Below, piece after piece: positions 25,624 through 34,323 of a stretch of 53,650 nucleotides of DNA (positions are counted from its first letter, which is position 1; every line of letters begins with the position of its first letter). The notes beneath the pieces are model-generated. The model saw only the letters and a list, made by a program, of their open reading frames with translations. It was not told where the DNA came from and did no database searches. Origin of the DNA: Acidobacteriota bacterium (lineage in GTDB: Bacteria > Acidobacteriota > Vicinamibacteria > Marinacidobacterales > SMYC01); the NCBI GenBank assembly GCA_004356105.1, contig SMYC01000321.1:1-53650 (forward strand). The letters run 5' to 3'. Made by a program: the position numbers and the translations under genes.

Positions 25624-25889
25624 TCGGCTCTATCGAAAGCGTTCACGGCCTTGAGAAGGTTGATAAACCCGGCAGCAATACCAAAAATAAGACCGAGCAG
25701 CGTCAACCAGGGAAACGTCGCGAGTTTTTGGTCCAGGTAGTGTCCGGCGAATCCGCCCGCCGCAATAGAGACGGGGAAGATGAAGGCAAGGCTCGATAGA
25801 TGCGCCAAACGCGCTCGGGGCGAAATCCCGGGCTCGCCCCGGGGAGAGACGGGGGGCGGCTTCTTTTCCTCCAGGCCCTCCTGGGACAT
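25620..25889 (-). CDS. atpZ: AtpZ/AtpI-type small membrane protein (ATPase gene 1)
   Basis: 89 residues. A Pro-rich cytoplasmic N-terminus is followed by two transmembrane helices with GGFAGHYLDQKL between them and LLGLIFGIAAGFINLL in the second, the pattern of the ATPase_gene1 (AtpZ/AtpQ) family. It starts about 10 nt after nuoM and overlaps atpI. Proteins of this group are linked to Mg2+/Ca2+ handling or c-ring assembly in other bacteria. Confidence 0.8.
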   Translation of the reverse strand: MSQEGLEEKKPPPVSPRGEPGISPRARLAHLSSLAFIFPVSIAAGGFAGHYLDQKLATFPWLTLLGLIFGIAAGFINLLKAVNAFDRAD

Positions 25890-25898
25890 AGACCTCGT

Positions 25899-27461
25899 CT
25901 AGTTGCCGACCGGCACGGCCGCGGTAGCAGGCTCCTCGACGGAAACACTTGCCGGTTGCGTACCGTTGATCCGCGCCATGATCGCCTCGACCGGCACACG
26001 CAGCGGGGCGAGAAAGGGCTTCGGGTAGACGCCAATCCAGATGCAGAGTACGACGAGTGGGACCAACGTCGCTTGCTCACGCAAGGTGACGTCCTTGAGC
26101 TTCTCGTTCTCCGGGTTGTCGATTTCCCCAAACATCACGCGTTGATAGAGCCAGAGCAGATAAGCCGCGCCGAGCACGATGCCCGAGACCGCGAACAATG
26201 CGTACCACGGACCTGCATGCGTGCTGGCAAACGTGCCCTGCAGAATCATAAACTCGCCAATGAAACCGTTCAGGAGCGGCAGACCCATCGAAGCCAGGGC
26301 GATAATGAGAAAAAGTGCTGCGAAGACGGGCACGACTTTCGCTATGCCGCCATAGGCCGCAATCTCGCGCGTATGCGTCTGCTCGTACATGATGCCAACG
26401 ATTAGGAAGAGCCCGCCCGTCGCCAGGCCGTGATTGACCATCTGCAGGATGCCACCCTGAAGCCCGAGCTCCGTGAGAGCGAAAACACCGAGCATGACGA
26501 AGCCGAGATGGCTGACGGAGCTATAGGCGACTAGCTTCTTCCAGTCGGACTGGACCAGCGCGACGAGGGCCCCGTAGATGATGCCGATGACCGCAAGCAC
26601 GAGGATGTACCATCCGAATTCCTGGCTCGCCTCGGGGAGCATCGGGATCGAAAACCGCACGAAGCCGTAGGTTCCCATTTTCAGGAGGACTCCAGCCAGG
26701 ATGACCGAGCCCGCTGTGGGCGCTTCGACATGGGCGTCCGGAAGCCACGTGTGAAACGGGAACATCGGAACCTTGATGGCGAAGCCGATGAAAAACGCCC
26801 AGAACACCCAGTTCAGCTCCGGATAGTTGATCGTCCATAGCTGCGTAATGTCGAACGTATAGATACCCGTCTCACGATAAAACGCAAAATAGATCGCGAG
26901 GATTCCGAGAAGCATCAGAACGCTCCCGACGAGCGTGTACAAAAAGAACTTGATGGCCGCGTAGAGCTTGCGCGGCCCTCCCCACACGCCGATCAGGAAG
27001 TACATCGGGACGAGCATGACTTCCCAGAACACGTAGAACAGGAAGAAATCGAGTGTCACGAACACGCCGAGCATGCCTGTTTGCAGCAGCAGCAGAAAAA
27101 TGTAGTACTGCTTGATCCGATCCGTGATGGCGTTCCACGAAGACAGGACCGCGATGAAACCGAGAAGCGTCGTCATCATGACGAGCAGCAAGCTGATCCC
27201 ATCCATACCCAATTGGTAGCTGACGCCGATTGTCGGGATCCACTCGGCTTTTTCCAGAAACTGGAACTGCGGCCCGCTATTGTCGAAGGCGAACCACAGC
27301 GGCAGAGAAATAAGAAACCCGACAAAGGTGATGATGTTAGCGACCCACTTGATCTGAGTTTCCTGCGTTTTCTTCATGAAGAACAAAATGAAGAGCGCGC
27401 CTAGTGTTGGAAACCAGACCACGAGCGACAGGATGGGGAAACCGAATGCGTTATTCTCCAT
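25899..27461 (-). CDS. nuoM: NADH-quinone oxidoreductase subunit M
   Basis: 520 residues with about 14 transmembrane helices, an antiporter-like proton channel of complex I. LFYVFWEVMLVPMYFLIG carries the conserved Glu of helix 5, and the Lys-bearing central helices and the WLPDAHVEAPTAGSVILAG segment are present. It lies 8 nt after nuoL and 9 nt before atpZ. The third antiporter-like subunit NuoN is not in the window, unlike the usual nuoL-M-N order. Confidence 0.96.
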   Translation of the reverse strand: MENNAFGFPILSLVVWFPTLGALFILFFMKKTQETQIKWVANIITFVGFLISLPLWFAFDNSGPQFQFLEKAEWIPTIGVSYQLGMDGISLLLVMMTTLLGFIAVLSSWNAITDRIKQYYIFLLLLQTGMLGVFVTLDFFLFYVFWEVMLVPMYFLIGVWGGPRKLYAAIKFFLYTLVGSVLMLLGILAIYFAFYRETGIYTFDITQLWTINYPELNWVFWAFFIGFAIKVPMFPFHTWLPDAHVEAPTAGSVILAGVLLKMGTYGFVRFSIPMLPEASQEFGWYILVLAVIGIIYGALVALVQSDWKKLVAYSSVSHLGFVMLGVFALTELGLQGGILQMVNHGLATGGLFLIVGIMYEQTHTREIAAYGGIAKVVPVFAALFLIIALASMGLPLLNGFIGEFMILQGTFASTHAGPWYALFAVSGIVLGAAYLLWLYQRVMFGEIDNPENEKLKDVTLREQATLVPLVVLCIWIGVYPKPFLAPLRVPVEAIMARINGTQPASVSVEEPATAAVPVGN

Positions 27462-27469
27462 GAACCGTC

Positions 27470-29545
27470 CTACGTCCAGAGGTAAAAGTAGAAAAAGCCG
27501 ATGAGCGCCCCGACACCGATGAGCATCATGAGCGCATAGTTCTGCAAGAGGCCTGACTGCAAGCGGCTAAAAGACTTGGAACAGCTCGCCAGGATCTTCC
27601 AGACCGCGTTGACCGCACCGTCCACGAGCCCCGCATCCGCGAGGTTCGACATATCGGCGGTTAAGAGCGTCGCTTTGGCCACGCCGTTGACCACGCCGTC
27701 CACGACCTCGACGTCGAAAGCATGCAGCGCGTGCGCGCCAGAGAGCGTCCCACCGACCACCGTCGCATCGTAGACCTCGTCTACGAAATATTTGTTGTAG
27801 AGAAGCCGGTGCACACCTGGCCAGCCCGCGGAAACGACCTTGTCACCTTCGGGCTTGTTCCAATACATCTTGTATGCGAGAAAGATGCTGAAAAAAGCCA
27901 GGCTGACCGAGACCGCCATGAAGCCGATCTCGACGGCGACCGAGGCGTGAGGGGCCTCTTCCGCTGCCGCAGTACCCGCAAGCAGGGCGGGCTCGAGAAA
28001 AGAGCCAATCATCGAGTAGCCGAACGGAAGCCCCACGTAGCCGGCAAGGATGGAGCCGACCGCGAGGATCACGAGCGGCGTGGTCATCGTCGAGGGGGAT
28101 TCGTGAAGATGCGACTCCATCTCCTCGCCGCCGCGGAAATCTCCGAAGAACGTCAGGATGACTTGGCGCGTCATGTAAAACGCGGTCATCCCGGCAGCGA
28201 GAACTCCGACCATCCAAAGGACGGTGATGTGACCGCCTTGGGTCGCCGACCACAGAATTTCGTCCTTGCTGAAAAAGCCCGCGGTGAGCGGGATGCCGGC
28301 GAGCGCGGTCGTGGCAATGATGAACGTATAGCCGGTCTTCGGCATGTGCTTGAGCAACCCGCCCATGTTACGCATGTCCTGCATCGCGTTGTAGTCGCGA
28401 TGGCCGCCCGACGCGTGCTCGGCATGCTCCATCGTATGGATCACGCTTCCGGAGCCGAGGAAGAGACAAGCCTTGAAGAACGCGTGCGTCATGAGATGAA
28501 AGATCGCGGCCGCGTAGGCCCCGACCCCGAGACCCAGAAACATATAGCCGAGCTGCGAGACGGTCGAGTAAGCGAGAACCTTCTTGATGTCGTTTTGGAA
28601 GAGACCAATCGAAGCGGCAAAGATCGCCGTGGCGCAGCCGACCACGGCAACGACCAACATCGCGTTCGGCGCGTGCGTGAACAGCACCGAAGTGCGCGCC
28701 ACCATGTAGACGCCCGCCGTGACCATCGTCGCGGCGTGGATGAGCGCGGAGACCGGGGTCGGCCCTTCCATGGCGTCGGGAAGCCAGACGTAGAGCGGGA
28801 TCTGCGCGGATTTGCCCGTCGCACCAACGAAGAGCAAGAGCCCAATGAGCGTGAGAACGCCCCAACCCGCTTCAGGCGCTTCGAACTGCGTCGCCACAGC
28901 TTGCATAACTTCGTAAAAATCGACCGAGCCGAAGTGAAAGAAGATGAGAAAGATCGCTAGAAGGAAGCCGGCATCCCCGATCCGGTTGACGATGAAAGCT
29001 TTCTTGCCGGCTTTAGCCGCCGCGTCCCGCTCGAACCAAAACCCGATCAACAGATAAGAGCAAAGACCGACACCTTCCCACCCGATGAACATCAGAAGGA
29101 AGTTGGCGCCGAGCACCAAGTTCAACATGAAGAAGGTGAACATGTTGAGGTAGGTGAAAAAGCGCCAATAGCCCCCGTCGTGGGCCATGTAACCGACCGA
29201 GTAGATGTGGATGAGCAGCCCGATGCCCGAGACGACGAGCACCATGATCATCGAAAGCGAGTCTAGGCGATACTGCCACAAAGCGGTGAAGTTCGCCGTC
29301 GTGCCGTCGGCCTGAGCCACGCTCATACCTGGGATCCAAGTAAAGAGTGTCTTCTCGAGAACGGTCTCGCCGCCTTCCGACATGAACGGACCGAAGAGGC
29401 AACCAAGAGCGATCAGAAAAGAGAGCGCGACGGACCCGACCGCGACCATGTTGATGGCGGATTTGGGGAGGCGCTTGCCGAAAAGGCCGTTGATGATAGC
29501 CCCGACACCGGGGATAAGCGGAATGAGCCAGAAATATTCACTCAC
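27470..29545 (-). CDS. nuoL: NADH-quinone oxidoreductase subunit L
   Basis: 691 residues, about 16 transmembrane helices with a long C-terminal lateral helix region. WLPDAMEGPTPVSALIHAATMV and FIGWEGVGLCSYLLIGFW are diagnostic. It forms the distal proton-pumping subunit of complex I. The start is GTG at 29545, preceded by a strong sigma-70-type promoter about 90 nt upstream. It is the first gene of nuoL-nuoM-atpZ-atpI-atpB-atpE. The upstream neighbour is an unrelated SDR gene, so nuoA-K must be elsewhere. Confidence 0.96.
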   Translation of the reverse strand: MSEYFWLIPLIPGVGAIINGLFGKRLPKSAINMVAVGSVALSFLIALGCLFGPFMSEGGETVLEKTLFTWIPGMSVAQADGTTANFTALWQYRLDSLSMIMVLVVSGIGLLIHIYSVGYMAHDGGYWRFFTYLNMFTFFMLNLVLGANFLLMFIGWEGVGLCSYLLIGFWFERDAAAKAGKKAFIVNRIGDAGFLLAIFLIFFHFGSVDFYEVMQAVATQFEAPEAGWGVLTLIGLLLFVGATGKSAQIPLYVWLPDAMEGPTPVSALIHAATMVTAGVYMVARTSVLFTHAPNAMLVVAVVGCATAIFAASIGLFQNDIKKVLAYSTVSQLGYMFLGLGVGAYAAAIFHLMTHAFFKACLFLGSGSVIHTMEHAEHASGGHRDYNAMQDMRNMGGLLKHMPKTGYTFIIATTALAGIPLTAGFFSKDEILWSATQGGHITVLWMVGVLAAGMTAFYMTRQVILTFFGDFRGGEEMESHLHESPSTMTTPLVILAVGSILAGYVGLPFGYSMIGSFLEPALLAGTAAAEEAPHASVAVEIGFMAVSVSLAFFSIFLAYKMYWNKPEGDKVVSAGWPGVHRLLYNKYFVDEVYDATVVGGTLSGAHALHAFDVEVVDGVVNGVAKATLLTADMSNLADAGLVDGAVNAVWKILASCSKSFSRLQSGLLQNYALMMLIGVGALIGFFYFYLWT

Positions 29546-29633
29546 AATCGAAGCTCGCTATTGGCGAAATTAGGATGAGACGAACAGAGAGGGCAATGAG
29601 GTTCCTGTCTGCGCTTATCAAAACGAATCGTAT

Positions 29634-29663
29634 TTTATAGCACTCGGCAGATATTGTTGTCAA
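29634..29663 (-). promoter_or_regulatory. Sigma-70-type promoter of the nuoLM-atp F0 operon
   Basis: On the minus strand TTGACA (29658-29663) and TATAAA (29634-29639) are 18 nt apart, a near-consensus pair. Predicted start is near 29627, leaving a leader of about 80 nt before nuoL. Confidence 0.65.
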
Positions 29664-29742
29664 GGTTCTTGGATCGAGCAGGGCACTCGTTATTCGCTGA
29701 AAAGCAAGCAGTTACCCGGCTCATGTTGCTACTTGCCATCAG

Positions 29743-30534
29743 CTAGAACACCCCCTTGACCGCTCCACCGTCAATCTGCAGGCAAGTGCCGGACACATAG
29801 CTGGCGCGCTCCGAGCAGAGAAAAGTAACGACAGAGGCGAACTCTTCGGGTTCCCCGAGGCGGCCCATTGGGATTTGGTCGGTCCATCTTTTGAAGATGG
29901 CTTCTTTCGGGACCCCATCCTGCTGACCCATGCGCTCGGCGAGATCGACGAGGCGGTCGGTTTTCGTATAGCCGGGGCAGGCGACGTTCACGCCGATCCC
30001 GTGCGGCGCGAGCTCGTTCGAAAGAGACTTCATCAGACCCACGACGCCCGATCGCACGGTGTTCGACAGGATCAGACCGTCGACGGGCTGCTTTACCGAG
30101 ATGGAGGCGATCGCTACGATCCGGCCCGAGCGTCGCTCTCGCATGCCCGGAACGACCGCTCGACACAAATGGATCGTCGATAGCAAATTGAGCTCGAGCC
30201 CTTGCCGCCAAGCTTCGAGGTCCGTCGTCTCGAAACGGCTCGTGGGCGGCCCCCCTGCATTGGCCACGAGGATATCGATGCGCCCGAAACGCTCGGTCGC
30301 CGCATCGACGAGCCGGCGGACGTCCTCTTCCTTCGTGACGTCAGTAGGAAAGGCGAGAACGTCACCCAACGCTTGCCTCCGGACATCGTCGGCAGCCGCT
30401 TCGAGGATCAACTGGTCTCGTGAGGCGACAACAACGTGGGCGCCCTCCGCGGCGAGGCTCTCGGCCACCGCTTTTCCAAGGCCCCGGCTCGCGCCCGTAA
30501 CGAGCGCGACTTTGCCCGCGAGACCCAGATCCAT
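29743..30534 (-). CDS. SDR-family protein with altered catalytic tetrad
   Basis: 263 residues from the ATG at 30534. The Rossmann motif TGASRGLG (13-20) and NAGG (92-95) are intact, and S144 can serve as the active-site Ser. The usual YxxxK is replaced by SNTVR, with Ser157 for Tyr and Arg161 for Lys. This matches the FabG-like subgroup described as lacking the full SDR tetrad, so a normal ketoacyl reductase reaction is doubtful. It follows the DksA-like gene by 28 nt in the same direction. The open frame extends to 30648 but overlaps that gene. Confidence 0.85.
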   Translation of the reverse strand: MDLGLAGKVALVTGASRGLGKAVAESLAAEGAHVVVASRDQLILEAAADDVRRQALGDVLAFPTDVTKEEDVRRLVDAATERFGRIDILVANAGGPPTSRFETTDLEAWRQGLELNLLSTIHLCRAVVPGMRERRSGRIVAIASISVKQPVDGLILSNTVRSGVVGLMKSLSNELAPHGIGVNVACPGYTKTDRLVDLAERMGQQDGVPKEAIFKRWTDQIPMGRLGEPEEFASVVTFLCSERASYVSGTCLQIDGGAVKGVF

Positions 30535-30562
30535 AGTTATAGGGTGCTGTAAGAGAGGTGAC

Positions 30563-30904
30563 TCAAGAATACTGCTTTTCTTTGCAGGCGATGCAAACCT
30601 TCGTCCACGGAACGGCTTCGAGCCGTGTGGCGGAGATTTCGTCATCACAATCTACGCAGACGCCGTAAGCGCCTGCTTCGACGCGGCCGAGCGCGTCCTC
30701 GATGGCGCGAAGAAGCTTGGCGTCGGTTTGTTTCAACTGAATGCTGATTTCCTCCTCATTCGCGGCCGTCGAGCGGTCCGCGAAATCGCCGTGCGCGTCC
30801 GTTCCCGATCGGCCGGTCAGACCTTTCTTGCCGATGGAGCGTTCGAGGTCCTGCTTCTTCGCGTGCAGGGCTTTCTTGTGTTGAGTTAGCTCAGATTTCT
30901 TCAT
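30563..30904 (-). CDS. DksA/TraR-type zinc-finger protein
   Basis: 113 residues: an N-terminal coiled-coil (about 1-75) and a C-terminal C4 zinc finger with CVDC and CIAC. The family binds RNA polymerase through the secondary channel and tunes rRNA and stress promoters with ppGpp. The coil tip lacks an obvious DxxDxA motif, so it may be a DksA paralogue rather than the main DksA. It has its own sigma-70-type promoter and precedes the SDR gene. Confidence 0.88.
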   Translation of the reverse strand: MKKSELTQHKKALHAKKQDLERSIGKKGLTGRSGTDAHGDFADRSTAANEEEISIQLKQTDAKLLRAIEDALGRVEAGAYGVCVDCDDEISATRLEAVPWTKVCIACKEKQYS

Positions 30905-30939
30905 TCGAAAACGCTCTAAGGAATCCCGAAAAACCAGTT

Positions 30940-30968
30940 ATTGTAGCATGCTCTGGTGGATCCGGCAA
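30940..30968 (-). promoter_or_regulatory. Sigma-70-type promoter of the DksA-like gene
   Basis: On the minus strand TTGCCG (30963-30968) and TACAAT (30940-30945) are separated by 17 nt. Predicted start is near 30933, about 30 nt before the ATG at 30904. Confidence 0.5.
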
Positions 30969-31002
30969 GGCGACGGAGAAGTTGGGGTGCTGAAAGAGCG
31001 GG

Positions 31003-31329
31003 TCAGCTCTTGAGAAAACCGCGCAGAGAATCGGCGTCATCGTGTCCGATTGACGTGAATTTCAGCGCAGCCTCACATTCCTCATCGGCGTCGATCAAGC
31101 GGAGGACTTTCGCCTCCACGATAGCGACCTCGCCACCCTCGAGAAATAGCTTGACGAAGTAGGTGGAGCCGGGCGTCAAGGCACGTTTGAGCCGAAGGAG
31201 CATGCCCCCAATGCTCAAGTTCAGCACCGATCCTTCCCATCCGTCACCGAGTTGAGCGAAACATCGCCCCGAGGCATTAACCCTCCGGTGCCGACGCCGC
31301 GATGACGTAACCATATCCAGTGTGCCCAT
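31003..31329 (-). CDS. PilZ domain protein (copy 2)
   Basis: 108 residues, a single PilZ domain with an Arg-rich N-terminal loop (RRRHRR) that satisfies RxxxR, and NLSIGG satisfying the N/DxSxxG motif. c-di-GMP binding is expected. GGGAGG lies about 11 nt upstream of the ATG at 31329; an internal ATG at 31314 is an alternative. It stands alone between the DksA-like gene and the moaB/mog gene. No sigma-54 site was found upstream. Confidence 0.85.
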   Translation of the reverse strand: MGTLDMVTSSRRRHRRVNASGRCFAQLGDGWEGSVLNLSIGGMLLRLKRALTPGSTYFVKLFLEGGEVAIVEAKVLRLIDADEECEAALKFTSIGHDDADSLRGFLKS

Positions 31330-31410
31330 CAGAGCGCGCTACCTCCCTGGACGTCCCCCCGATTGCCCTTTTCCCACGCGTATCGTACCGCCTAGCGGCC
31401 CCCGTGACAA

Positions 31411-31923
31411 CTACCTATGCTGGGTGCGGCCGGACAGCACGTCCAGCGCATGCGGAAGCGTGGGCGCGAGCGCCAGAAGCCCCTGCTGCACGGCTTTGGG
31501 GCTCCCCGGCAGGCAGATGATCAGAACGGCTTCCAAGCTCCCAGCCAAACTACGGGAAAGCACGGCCATCGGCGTATGACGCAGGCCGTCCGCGCGCAAG
31601 AGCTCCCCATATCCGGGAATTTCAAGGTCCAAAACCCCTCGGACCGCCTCGGGCGTCACGTCGCGGGGACCGAGCCCAGTGCCTCCGGTGGTAACGATGA
31701 GAACGACCTCCTTTCCATCAACGAAGCCACGGATCCGCTCGACGATACGCCCCTGCTCGTCTGGAACCACAGCGCGCTCGCGCACGACAAAACCGAGCTT
31801 CTCGAGCTCCTTAGCCGCGACCTCACCCGAAAGATCCTCACGCGTGCCCGCGGCGACTCCGTCGCTGACCGTCAGCACCGCCGCTTGCTTCGCCCGCTTT
31901 TCCTTACCTCGAAGATTGGCCAC
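31411..31923 (-). CDS. Molybdopterin adenylyltransferase-type protein (MoaB/Mog)
   Basis: 170 residues of the MoCF-biosynthesis fold. LTVSDGVAAGTREDLSG opens the domain and TTGGTGLGPRDVTPEA is the molybdopterin-binding signature, followed by CLPGSPKAV. It adenylates molybdopterin before metal insertion. MoaB and Mog cannot be separated by eye. It is divergent from the VWA gene at 31961, with only about 37 nt between them. moaE and moaD are 16 kb away. Confidence 0.9.
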   Translation of the reverse strand: MANLRGKEKRAKQAAVLTVSDGVAAGTREDLSGEVAAKELEKLGFVVRERAVVPDEQGRIVERIRGFVDGKEVVLIVTTGGTGLGPRDVTPEAVRGVLDLEIPGYGELLRADGLRHTPMAVLSRSLAGSLEAVLIICLPGSPKAVQQGLLALAPTLPHALDVLSGRTQHR

Positions 31924-31960
31924 AACAGAAGTATAAGGCTATATTGGAGCTCGAAGCGCC

Positions 31961-32884
31961 ATGAAGAAACCTCTTTGCACCTTAGGCTACGCTGCGCTTC
32001 TGGGATTCCTGGCGCAGACCCCCGGGCTTTCGCAGGTCGACGATTCTCGCTACCAGTTTCGTGTCACGGTCGACTTGATTTCGCTCAACGTCACGGTCAC
32101 CGATACCCGGAACCGCTTCATCACCGACCTCCTGCAAGAAGAGTTCTCCGTGTTCGAGGACGGCATCTCGCAGGAAGTCTCGGTGTTCTCGCGTGAGGAT
32201 CTCCCCATCCGCATGGTGCTCTTGATCGACGCGAGCGCGAGCATGAACGAGAAGATGGCCTTCGCCCAGGAAGCTGCGGTCAACTTCGTGGGCGAGATGA
32301 AAGACGACGATTTGACCGAAGTCGTCGACTTCGGAAGCAGAGCACACGTCCTGCAACCTTTCACGGCCGACGTGGCGAAGCTGAACCGAGCCATCCGCAT
32401 GACGCAAGCTGGGGGCACCACGAGCCTCTATAACGCTCTTTACATCGCTCTCAAGAACCTCAGCCGGCGGCGACAGGATATCCGGCGTCAGGCCATCATC
32501 GTGCTATCCGACGGTGAAGATACGAGCTCGCTCGTCACTTTCGATCAGGTGATGGAGCTTGCGAAAGACACCGATGTCACGATTTACACGATCTCGCTCC
32601 GAAAATCCGGCGGGCCCCGCAGCCGGGCGTTCTCGCGAGCGGAGCATGTCTTGAAGAAGCTCGCCGAAGAGACCGGCGGTCAGTGGTTTTTTCCGGGTCA
32701 ACTCCAAGAGCTCGACTCGGTCTACGCGCGTATCGCTACGGAGCTCAAGAGCCAGTACAACATCGGTTACGTCTCGAACAATCCGAAACGCGACGGGTCC
32801 TGGCGCCGCGTGGTCGTGCAGACCTCGATCCAGAACCTGCTCGTGCGCACGAAGCTCGGCTACTACGCTCCAAAAGAACAGTAG
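31961..32884 (+). CDS. Secreted VWFA-related Acidobacterial-domain protein
   Basis: 307 residues with a signal peptide (about 1-24). The segment LISLNVTVTDTRNRFITDL followed by EFSVFEDG is the hallmark of the VWFA-related domain family abundant in Acidobacteria. The VWA domain has MIDAS residues DASAS (90-94), a Thr in the GGTTSLY loop and the third motif LSDGEDTSS. It probably acts in the envelope or outside the cell in metal-dependent protein binding. It is monocistronic and converges on the prepilin gene. It is the best taxonomic marker in the window. Confidence 0.9.
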   Translation: MKKPLCTLGYAALLGFLAQTPGLSQVDDSRYQFRVTVDLISLNVTVTDTRNRFITDLLQEEFSVFEDGISQEVSVFSREDLPIRMVLLIDASASMNEKMAFAQEAAVNFVGEMKDDDLTEVVDFGSRAHVLQPFTADVAKLNRAIRMTQAGGTTSLYNALYIALKNLSRRRQDIRRQAIIVLSDGEDTSSLVTFDQVMELAKDTDVTIYTISLRKSGGPRSRAFSRAEHVLKKLAEETGGQWFFPGQLQELDSVYARIATELKSQYNIGYVSNNPKRDGSWRRVVVQTSIQNLLVRTKLGYYAPKEQ

Positions 32885-32904
32885 CGCGCCGCGGGATCAA
32901 GTCA

Positions 32905-33987
32905 TCAATTCCAGCCATCCAAGCCCAACTCGATCGCTTTTTGCCGCGCCTGCCCGAGCTGGTTTCTCAAGCTGACGGTCGTCACAAAGGTCTTGCGAAG
33001 ATAGGTGTCCTCCGCGGCGAAGACTCCCGGGCTCCCACCTGGAAGATTCGTGCTTGCGCTTCGACCGGAGACCGAGACGCGGACGCGCGTGATGAAGCTC
33101 TCGGGGTCATGTCCCATCGGCACGAGTGAAGGCTCGTCCTCGTAGAGCTGCGACATGCCCTGAGCATATTGAAGCTGCAAGTTCTCGATATTGCTCGAGA
33201 CCGGGATCCATTCTTCGCTGAGCGCGAGATCGCGGCGCTCGAGAGTCGGGCTGTCCGCCGGCGGGAGAGGGTTCACACGATATTGCGCGATGTGGAATCG
33301 ACCGACGACCGCGCAGGCTAGGCTGACATCGTGTTGAAAAATATCCGTGGCGTGTAGCGCAGCGGCTTCGCTCGGGCTGTGTTTCAAGCTGAGCGTGCCG
33401 CAGTGATTCGCTGTGGTCGTCGCGCCGCCAGCGCCTGTGCATTTGGGCGGTGCGAGGATCTCGAAGCGCGTAATGCCGGGCTCGACGTGATCGCAGGCCG
33501 GATCGCCGTTGGGACCCTGGAGCGCAAAGAGGGTCATCCCCTCCTGATAGGCGGACTCCATGACGAGCGGCATCGGACTGAAACTCGCGGCGTCGATCTG
33601 AAGCACGGTCGAGGCGCCGATCGTGTCGCAGAGCATGCCGTCATTGGACACGCATGAGACTGGCCTGGATACGGGAATCTCCGGGTCAGCGTAGACGATC
33701 GTGAGCTCGTCCGGATTCTTTCCTCCGCCATCGAGCCACATCACCGCCATGTTCGCTGGCGTGTTGAAACCCGCGACCATCAGATCCTGGCTGACGCGCA
33801 TGAGCCCGGCGCGTGCGCTCGCCGTCATGTCGGTGACTTCCGGCTCGCGCTCAAAGCTGTCCTGGCCTTTCCTCAGAAGCATGAAGACCGAAGCCATCAC
33901 GACCATGGTGATCACGAGTGCTATGAGGATCTCGATTACCGAGAACCCACGTGCTTCGCTGGCACTGTTCTGTGTAACGCCGTTCAT
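32905..33987 (-). CDS. Type IV prepilin-like protein (PilW-like minor pilin)
   Basis: 360 residues. The type III signal reads ARG, then FSVIEILIAL: cleavage is expected between Gly and Phe, with the invariant Glu at mature position 5, and a hydrophobic helix of about 22 residues follows. The large globular part with several Cys residues (for instance CVSNDGMLC) and the size fit PilW-like minor pilins that prime pilus assembly. Usual companions (fimT, pilV, pilX, pilY1) are absent. A candidate sigma-54 promoter lies at 34040-34055, and GGGAGG precedes the ATG at a suitable distance. Confidence 0.85.
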   Translation of the reverse strand: MNGVTQNSASEARGFSVIEILIALVITMVVMASVFMLLRKGQDSFEREPEVTDMTASARAGLMRVSQDLMVAGFNTPANMAVMWLDGGGKNPDELTIVYADPEIPVSRPVSCVSNDGMLCDTIGASTVLQIDAASFSPMPLVMESAYQEGMTLFALQGPNGDPACDHVEPGITRFEILAPPKCTGAGGATTTANHCGTLSLKHSPSEAAALHATDIFQHDVSLACAVVGRFHIAQYRVNPLPPADSPTLERRDLALSEEWIPVSSNIENLQLQYAQGMSQLYEDEPSLVPMGHDPESFITRVRVSVSGRSASTNLPGGSPGVFAAEDTYLRKTFVTTVSLRNQLGQARQKAIELGLDGWN

Positions 33988-34039
33988 TAGAGGTAGCCTC
34001 CCGCATCAAGAAACATCTGGCTAGAAACGACTACCTATT

Positions 34040-34055
34040 AGCAAGTGCCATTCCA
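34040..34055 (-). promoter_or_regulatory. Candidate sigma-54 promoter of the prepilin gene
   Basis: On the minus strand TGGAAT, GGCAC, TTGCT gives GG (34053-34054), exactly 10 nt, GC (34041-34042). The -12 half is perfect; the -24 half keeps TGG but not CAC. Predicted start is near 34030, about 43 nt before the ATG. Pilin genes in several phyla use sigma-54. Confidence 0.55.
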
Positions 34056-34127
34056 TCCGGGTTACATCGTATAAACATTTATAAGCAAACCACTTAGACA
34101 CTTACCGAGCAGATTCCTCCGTCCGCA

Positions 34128-34182
34128 AGTGTGGGGCTTTCGAGCGAAAGACCCGCACTCGGGGAGCCCGAAACGAGGGCTC
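34128..34182. other. Two adjacent hairpins in the prepilin upstream region
   Basis: The first (about 34128-34159) has the perfect inner palindrome CTTTCG-AG-CGAAAG (34137-34150), extended to a 15-bp stem with two mismatches. The second is GAGCCC, loop GAAACGA, GGGCTC (34164-34182). They lie about 100-150 nt upstream of the predicted prepilin start, where activator sites for sigma-54 promoters are usually found, but could equally be RNA structure. Confidence 0.45.
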
Positions 34183-34284
34183 GAGGGGCTAACGCACACG
34201 TTTTGAATCGATTGAGGGCGGTCCCTTGATTTCGGGGGGGCGTAGTGAAAACCCCAGTGACGTCCGACAGAGCCCACAGACGCC

Positions 34285-34315
34285 AATTTTCTTTCGGGCG
34301 CTCCGAAAGAAAATT
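34285..34315. terminator. Perfect 13-bp inverted repeat, possible bidirectional terminator
   Basis: AATTTTCTTTCGG, a 5-nt loop GCGCT, then CCGAAAGAAAATT. The stem ends in an A/T run on both strands, so it could stop transcripts from either side, although no gene obviously ends here. It may insulate the small RNA promoter at 34394 from the prepilin region. Confidence 0.45.
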
Positions 34316-34323
34316 TACATCGA

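Noticed and set aside
34041..34055. Reading of TGGCAC immediately followed by TTGC as the prepilin sigma-54 promoter
   Set aside because: In that register the two halves have no 5-nt spacer. The register starting at TGGAAT, with exact GG-N10-GC spacing, is the one reported.
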